From Membranipora membranacea (taxonomy: Eukaryota; Bryozoa; Gymnolaemata; Cheilostomatida; Membraniporidae), in the NCBI GenBank assembly GCA_914767715.1, contig OU612071.1:23867681-23931680 (forward strand): DNA of 64,000 bases. Reading direction: 5' to 3'. Shown one piece after another: positions 58,301 through 64,000 of this stretch (position 1 is its first letter; the number at the start of each line of letters is the position of its first letter). A program made the translations under genes and the position numbers. The notes below the pieces were generated by a model, which had not been told where the DNA came from, searched no databases, and saw only the letters and a list, made by a program, of their open reading frames with translations.

Positions 58301-61300
58301 TATTTCATCAAACAAGTTAAGATATAGGAAACTAAAATTACTAGAGTAAAGTGGTGATGAGGCCTACATGCGCAATAACTTTGACAATGTCGCAGCAAGT
58401 CGAGGCGCAAGGCCAAATTGCCATACAAGACGCAGCAATAGAAATCAATTAAATTACGATGAAGAAAGTTCAATTATGGTGATGTGACGATGTGATGTAT
58501 TCAAATTGAATATTCAAATTTAAATTGAGTCCTGCTGTACTGCCCGATATCATCTATCAGAGAAGTGACCATGCCAACACTTGATTCTTATATATAGCTT
58601 ACCATTTCTTTATTTTTAAGGACTGACTTTAGATCACCATTGCCCATGAAAGGGAGGATAACTTTTGGAAGGTCGCCGCTAGGAAATGAAACACCAAGAG
58701 TTTCAAGAACATTTGCATGACCATATCCTTGCAGCATCAGTGCTTCTGTTAAGAAATCTTCTACTATCTTCTTGTCTGGTTGATCAGCTGTAGTAAAAAT
58801 TGGGCGGATGTTATCTGAGTCATGCTTAGGTTTGATGTATTAACAGACAGGATAGAAGATGAAGTCTTGATTTATTGCGTGTGGTCGCAAGTTGCTCAGA
58901 CTTGGCCCAAGAGTAATATAATGTCAAAGAAATATTGGAATTGTGTCTAGGTGAGTATGTGTTACATGCTTTATAAATTATAAATTAGTACCTTTGAGGG
59001 TCTTGATGGCTACTACTCTTGATTTTCCATCAGTGTTTAGTTCACCTTGATAGATTTTACCAAAGTTACCCTCGCCGATAGACTCAGGCTTGGTTATCTT
59101 TAGCTTCTCTGACTTAATGAGCATGGGAGGTAGCTTCACCCTTATGTCCATGTTGATGAGCGCCAAGTAGTCATTGCCTTCTTCTATAATGATTAGGAGA
59201 TTGAATAAAAAAGTGGAAAATTTGTTTGGTTATTGATTCCTCAACCTAAGGTGGATAAGAAGGCGCCAGACAGAGATTCTCTGAATTCTATGAATTGACG
59301 ATACTTCTCAATTGCAACAATGTTAGTTTGCAATAAATCTTGAGAATGATTTGTTCAAACAGTTGTCATCAGGTTAGAATTGGCGAAACCGTTTCGACAA
59401 AATGTGATAAAAAGTAACATAGTAGTGGTGGGTTATCATGTTTTATGACTCAGAAACACACAGACATAAACTGGGAATTTGGATCAAACATTTAACACCA
59501 GCACGACTGACCTTTAGACTATGAGTATGAGATTTTGAATACAAGTTAGGTATTAGTGTGCTTACTTTCTAATTTGATAGTGTTCACTCGTTCTGTATAC
59601 AACCTGCGCTCTTCCTCACCATGACGCTTTTTATGGACCAAGTAAATAACCACCAGAGCGATAGTGATAACCAGCACTAATAGTCCAATTATTATGCCTG
59701 CTATCCCGCCGCTAGACAGTCCTTGATCTGGGGACTCCAGAGTCCTTGAGACTCCGGAGTCCAGAGTTCTTGATACAGCTACAGAGTTTGACTTGAAGTT
59801 CAGCTGAATTCTAGTATCAGGAAGATTTCCGATGGTCACCTGTATAACAGAACAGTAACATTTGTTACTATCACGAAACTCAAACTGCAGAATTAAACTG
59901 CAACACAATTCTTTGATCGTTTGTGTAAAGGGCTACAATAAATAGATTACAATCCATTATGGAGTGCCATTCAATTTGAAGTGTTTATTATGGCATTGGC
60001 AGAAATTGGAGGAAAAGGAAATTATGATGGGATCGGTTAGAAAGTGCCTGGAGTGTTTCCTTATGTTAGGTCTTTTGTTTTTCATAGCTTGCTTACTGGG
60101 GTGAGGGGGGGGGGAGAAGCCACAGTGAGATTAGCCTGTCTAAAGAAGCTTGTTGAGACAGGCTACAGTGAGATATGATTGGCACACTGATTATGGTGCT
60201 AAGTCCATCATTTGTTTAAACCCTGACACGACATGATCAGGTATCTACTGTGCCATGTTAAACCAATGAACTAAGTTCATCGGTTAAACAGTTGAGTATC
60301 ACATTCTGACACTAATGTGATCATTATATCAGGGGCGTGTCACACCCTTATATCTGCATACCCAATAAAATCGGGGAACTAGGCAATATTAGACACGGTA
60401 AACAAAGATTTAGATATGATGAAGCATCAATGTTGATTCATTTTCATACAAATTGTTTCAAAACATGTTGTGGTATAGTCATAATGCCCTCATGTTTCTG
60501 TGCCAAGTTATGCTATCTTTTATCATCAAGCCTATTGCAAAAAAGAGCATTCTAAATGTGATCAGGCTTTTTTTTGAATGAATCAGTCATGCAATTTATT
60601 GCATTTATATAAGAGTGGGTTACTAAGCATATCTTTCAATTGCTTTAAAATTGGCCATGACTTGAGATTTTGGGTTGCTACCTTTTTGAGACCACGATTT
60701 TCTTGTCAGAAATAAATACTGAAATAGTGTTGAGTTTGATGCCAGCCCTAGTAGTTAGTAGTAGTGTGTCACTTCTTGCGGCATGGGTCGTTTCACAGAC
60801 TATGCATGACTTACTTGTGCATAGCAGGCTTTCTCCAATTGTAGCTTTTTATCAGAATCAGGTCGGCACTGGATAAAATTGTTCTTGGCTTCAATGAGCT
60901 TACAATTCACCCTAACATCCTCATCTCCAACTATCCTAATCCTATACTGAGCATTGAGAGCATCACCAAGGTCAAGGTTTGTACCGGGTATAAAAAGGTT
61001 AGAGGCATCAGTAAGGCCAATCGTCGACTGGAAATAAAAAAAGGTTTATATTGAATGGTAGGCTGCATATTGAACATTGTATTCAGAGCGTTGTTGTATA
61101 TATGAGTTATAAATATGTTTAACAATTAAAGGGTATAGATGTTTCAACATCAGGTTCAATAATCCCACAATAAAACACACCAATCTGCAAGTCGATGTTG
61201 TGCTAGGTTTAGGGCCCTATAGTATAGGATCAATTTGATCTCTGGTATTACATGATGCAATATTTAGATAGTTTTGACCCTTGTGGCCAGGTCATCCCTC

Positions 61301-64000
61301 TCTTGCGCATGTTAACAACTTTGAACTGTGGTTGAATGATTAATGGCCAATTCAAAACTACACAGGGACTCATTGTTTTGCATGATTTTTTGTCACAATG
61401 AAACGTAAAATGCATCTTTGCGCTGCCTGCAGTTTTGGTATGGCATTCAATACAGCGCTGCTTACATTCGTTACAAATTGTGGGTCTGGATACACAACGA
61501 GATTTCCTTCCTCTCCATCGAACACGTCTATGCCATCACTTAACAGTTTCATATTAATTCTTATCTTCTCTAATATATTAAGCTCTACAAAAGAAGATTC
61601 ATAGATACATATCAGGCGCTTATCTTCAAATGCAGGGGGGAAAGCGGTGCCAATGGTTGCATGAGTTATGAAAAAAAAGGGGAAATAATATTCACGTAAT
61701 TTAATATCAATAAATATTGTTATCAGGTCTTGGGGCAATAAAGCTGATATAATGAATAATGGATTCATCCGTTACCAGTGACACGCATAAAAGAAATTTA
61801 CCTTGTAAAGAATTGAGCTCACACTTAACTTCACTGGCATATCCCGGTAAACAATTCTACAAAAATGAATGCGGATGCTAATGAACCATTTTGTAAAATT
61901 GATGTTTATCTATTCGAAAAAAAATTCATTCAGTTTGTAAATACTAAGAGTCTGACTAAAAGTCTTTGAACAAGAGACTTAGCAGTGAATTCATTGAAGA
62001 GATTCTCAAGAGAATAAAGCATCTGTTGACGGTTTACCATACCAATTCATCAAAAGCCATATTTCAACACATTTTACTTCAGTGATGAGATGTGATAAAT
62101 TATGGGGGTGACTCACGTGCATTACTCCACTGGTGTTCAGGGTGTAGGTATTGGAAGAGTTCACGTTGGTAATATTGAAAGATATGTATAAGCCGCCACT
62201 ACAATTAAAAAAACCTGGGAGTTCTATAAGATTGACATCGAAACACGGCATTGAAATTATGGTAATGGAGGTTAAATGTGTAAGCACAACAAACTGTAGA
62301 AAATAATTCAGATTGTGATGATGAGAAAACCTCTGGGCACAAGATGCTCAAAACTGCATAGGTAGTGCATAGAAAGTTTAAAATCTGACGCATCTTCTCG
62401 ATCTACATGTTTGCCCAGCAGTTTTAAACTTATTTGTAAATGGAATTGTTTTAATTATTTCATATTCATTCACCTCTCAATCGTGTCTCTGGACAGTACA
62501 GCATTTATGGAGGGATTCTTTAGATACGCGTAGCTGAAGGTCTGATTCAGATCCTCAGAGACTTTGAAGATCACAGCAGTTGTTCCTACTGTATCTCCTT
62601 CAGGCATTTTAAACATCAACTCATTTCTTTCTCTACAAAAAAAAAGTGTTTCTGTTTCTTAAGATCAAGGAGGTGTTTTGCACAACATTAATTCATCAAT
62701 TTTTTAACCATCAAACCATCCACAGAAATACTACCACATATCCCCTCAAAACAGTGGTGGTGGTGGTGGTGCCATATCTCTAGTCATTTACTCACTTTTC
62801 TGTGCTTGAAGATGCTTGCTCAGCTGCATTAATAAGTAAGCTGACTCCATCATCTGGTATCAGACCAGAGACTGTAACAACTGTCCCCCCAGCAAGCTGA
62901 CCAGATGTAGGAGATAACATCCACGCATCCTCTGATGTCAGCTGGAACAAACCAAATACTTTAGGCTAGTAATCTTTCAGTCTCACAGTAATGTATTTGT
63001 AGCATGTGAGGCATCCCAACTTCATGGCATGAACTCAAACTACTTTATAGCAAGAGTTGAATGACATCTTCTCTTACCTCAAAACAATTTGGAAACGGTT
63101 CAGTCCATTGGTTATTCTCACCACAGGTCCGTTCCTGAGATCCATTTATAGCATACCCTTTAGGACAGCTGACAGTAATATTCTCGTTTATGAAGTAGAA
63201 TGTGTCATATGGAGATATGATCTCATTTCCAGCAGTTGATTCAGGTAGACATTTTGAAACTGCAAAAAAATGTATGAGAACATAATAAAGACCTGATGAT
63301 ATCTATTCAGGGTGGAAAGGCCGGATGAAATTGCAAGCAACTTACATGCAAAATCAAATACGGATCGAAAATTGTTTGACGATTTATGCATGGGATGGTT
63401 TTAAATTGAAAGGTGTTTGAGAAAGGTTTACATTAACTAATAGCCTAAAGTTGGTCAGAGATAGAAAAGAAGAGATAAGAGATGAAAAAAACGCTGCTTA
63501 CTCTCTGTTGTAAGCTCCCACAAAAATGTTTCCTCAATATTCCAACTGTATTCTGAAAAGTCCTTGTTGAGAGAAGCTACCATTATAGTGTCATTGCTAG
63601 TAACGGTGATACCAGTGGGAGTGTTCAGCTTGCAGACTTTAAGAGCCCCTGGTATCGTCTCAGTCAATTTCTTATTCCCTTTAAAACGAAAGAGATCATC
63701 ACATTATTAAGTATCGGCATAACCAGACATATTATTATACAAGTTTTGTTGTAGTCCAATAAACATAATCAGGTTGTTTCAAGATCAGTTGACGTCATAT
63801 AAATTTGAGCATATTATAAGGAACATTATGATTTAAAACATGGAGGAATGGTGGGACTGATTATAAGCACAAAACCATAACATGAAGAGAACTTCCATAT
63901 TGCTCAAATATTCACCTACCGTTACAAATTGAGTATACTTGTTCCTGACGAAGGTCAATGATAACAATAGCTTCATTGCTCATGCGCCCCATAGAGACTA
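54298..64000 (-). CDS. Receptor tyrosine kinase, propeller-sushi-IPT ectodomain, MET-like kinase (5' end beyond window)
   Basis: Exons on the minus strand, joined in consistent phase: 64000-63920, 63678-63502, 63259-63078, 62941-62796, 62632-62474, 62198-62117, 61856-61802, 61584-61466, 61027-60815, 59839-59566, 59183-58992, 58787-58603, 58025-57916, 56945-56777, 56398-56262, 55637-55472, then an alternative end. The protein is a single-pass receptor that would phosphorylate tyrosines on ligand binding. The ectodomain has propeller blades, a sushi module and two or more IPT/TIG-like repeats, followed by one membrane helix and a full kinase. IPT plus kinase recalls the MET/RON class, but here NHL-like blades and a sushi module take the place of the Sema-PSI region. 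All splice sites used are GT-AG. Introns hold LINE pieces and a tRNA-like relic. Orthology to MET is inference. Confidence 0.8.
55472..59183 (-). CDS. Kinase receptor: tyrosine kinase domain (six exons)
   Basis: Exon 59183-58992 has the Gly-rich loop [11 protein letters not shown] and VAIK lysine. 58787-58603 has the C-helix FLTEALML and hinge region [15 protein letters not shown], close to the MET-class hinge. 58025-57916 has the catalytic loop [13 protein letters not shown]. 56945-56777 has [18 protein letters not shown], with a double activation-loop Tyr, then [10 protein letters not shown]. 56398-56262 has [20 protein letters not shown]. 55637-55472 has [17 protein letters not shown] and the tail Tyr in [10 protein letters not shown]. 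All residues needed for catalysis are present. HRDLAARN and PIKWMALE mark a tyrosine rather than a serine kinase. Confidence 0.9.
56459..56532 (+). repeat. tRNA-like relic in a kinase intron
   Basis: GGGAGATAGCTAAGTTGGTC resembles a tRNA 5' half with A box. The 3' end TATATCCC pairs with the 5' GGGAGAT with one mismatch, but the T arm and anticodon stem are broken. Probably a SINE or tRNA pseudogene. It lies between kinase exons. Confidence 0.4.
57307..57489 (+). mobile_element. LINE 3' fragment in a kinase intron
   Basis: An open plus-strand stretch ends at TAA 57487-57489, with [20 protein letters not shown], the C-terminal signature (N-S-L-P...F-K-x-x-L) of CR1/jockey-like RT proteins. 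No upstream RT domain is present, so it is 5' truncated. It differs in sequence from the LINEs at 2641 and 26433. Confidence 0.55.
58293..58476 (-). mobile_element. LINE 3' UTR copy in a kinase intron
   Basis: Close match to 2641-2823 (shared CTACATGCGCAA; TCGAGGCGCAAGGCCAAATT; GAAATCAATTAAATTACGAT), in the same orientation. It ends in a TTTGG repeat (plus strand) that looks like the 3' tail of the element. It is extremely 5' truncated. Confidence 0.6.
59566..59839 (-). CDS. Kinase receptor: juxtamembrane stalk and transmembrane helix
   Basis: A TGTTATACAG acceptor lies at 59840 and a GTAAGC donor follows 59566. The exon encodes a stalk with a small internal repeat ([15 protein letters not shown]), then a Gly-led hydrophobic helix ([18 protein letters not shown] and VVIYLV). 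A basic stop-transfer [11 protein letters not shown] follows, giving an extracellular N-terminus and cytoplasmic C-terminus. Confidence 0.8.
60131..60164. repeat. Short hairpin repeat next to poly-G
   Basis: TTAGCCTGTCTAAAGAAGCT followed by TGTTGAGACAGGCTA forms an inverted repeat like 11806-11884. A run of about 10 G lies 20-30 bp upstream. Confidence 0.55.
60815..62941 (-). CDS. Kinase receptor: IPT/TIG-like region
   Basis: Exon 62941-62796 starts [20 protein letters not shown], a clear IPT/TIG opening (P-x-x-G...G-G-T-x-V-T-V-x-G). Exon 62632-62474 gives the FKMPEGDT strand region, and the repeat continues through the short exons 62198-62117 and 61856-61802 ([16 protein letters not shown]). 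Exon 61584-61466 ends in VVYPDPQF, typical of an IPT end, and 61027-60815 begins another ([18 protein letters not shown]) and has three cysteines. I count two or three repeats; boundaries need alignment. Confidence 0.65.
63078..64000 (-). CDS. Kinase receptor: propeller blades and sushi module
   Basis: Exon 64000-63920 encodes a blade strand ([20 protein letters not shown]). Exon 63678-63502 adds a second ([20 protein letters not shown]) and closes with FLWELTTE. This is the same arrangement as the last blades of the separate propeller protein at about 22000-22160. Exon 63259-63078 is a sushi module with four cysteines: [31 protein letters not shown] and PFPNCFE. More blades presumably lie upstream of the window. 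Confidence 0.7.

Noticed and set aside
1-64000. CRISPR arrays, operons or bacterial genes
   Set aside because: Nothing of the kind; introns, sushi/TSP1 modules, SINEs and LINEs show animal DNA.

Overview
The window is animal genomic DNA. It is AT-rich, its genes are split by GT-AG introns of about 100-900 bp, and it is dense in decayed transposons. The gene content fits an early-branching animal, most likely a sponge. It includes a receptor tyrosine kinase with a MET-like catalytic domain and a propeller-sushi-IPT ectodomain, stand-alone sushi and thrombospondin-1 exons, and small secreted low-complexity proteins. The phylum is an inference, not a proof.

Layout. 1-1.1 kb (+): a small secreted Asn/Gly-repeat protein; a lone copy of its signal-peptide exon sits at 4.4 kb. 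1.1-11 kb: no intact gene, but foldback elements flanked by TTAA, a 5'-truncated LINE and a diverged tandem duplication. 11.2-12.2 kb (+): three thrombospondin type 1 exons, at least one frameshifted. 14.1-16.9 kb (+): a tandem duplication. The first copy holds a decayed proline/glycine repeat array; the second has a TATA box and an intact secreted Pro-rich gene. 17.3-18.4 kb (+): three sushi exons and the stub of a fourth. 18.67-20.88 kb: a hAT-type DNA transposon with a perfect 8-bp target duplication, carrying exon-like segments. 21.3-22.3 kb (+): a beta-propeller protein with a hydrophobic C-terminal tail and a polyA signal. 22.7-28 kb: a MITE, Ty3/gypsy integrase remains, a pentanucleotide satellite, a transposase relic and a LINE. 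28-29.8 kb (-): a four-exon OTU-like gene with one frameshift. 30-41 kb: tRNA-derived SINE, nested hAT-like elements, a long foldback, a DUF4371-like hAT transposase relic, a decayed multi-exon unknown family and a Pif1-like helicase scrap. 41.1-46.8 kb: essentially nothing recognisable. 46.8-53.9 kb (-): a BEL/Pao LTR retrotransposon with identical LTRs and a spliceable intron between gag and pol, but with several disabling changes. 54.3-64.0 kb (-): the receptor tyrosine kinase, whose 5' end lies beyond the window.

How the genes relate. The kinase is the best host gene here: sixteen exons could be joined in consistent reading phase, giving propeller, sushi, IPT repeats, one membrane segment and a complete kinase domain. 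The separate propeller protein at 21-22 kb resembles the membrane-distal end of that receptor and may be a relative. Sushi, thrombospondin and Pro-rich exons look like a local pool of secreted-protein modules being duplicated and lost among transposons. All reading was by eye; no alignment or database search was run.
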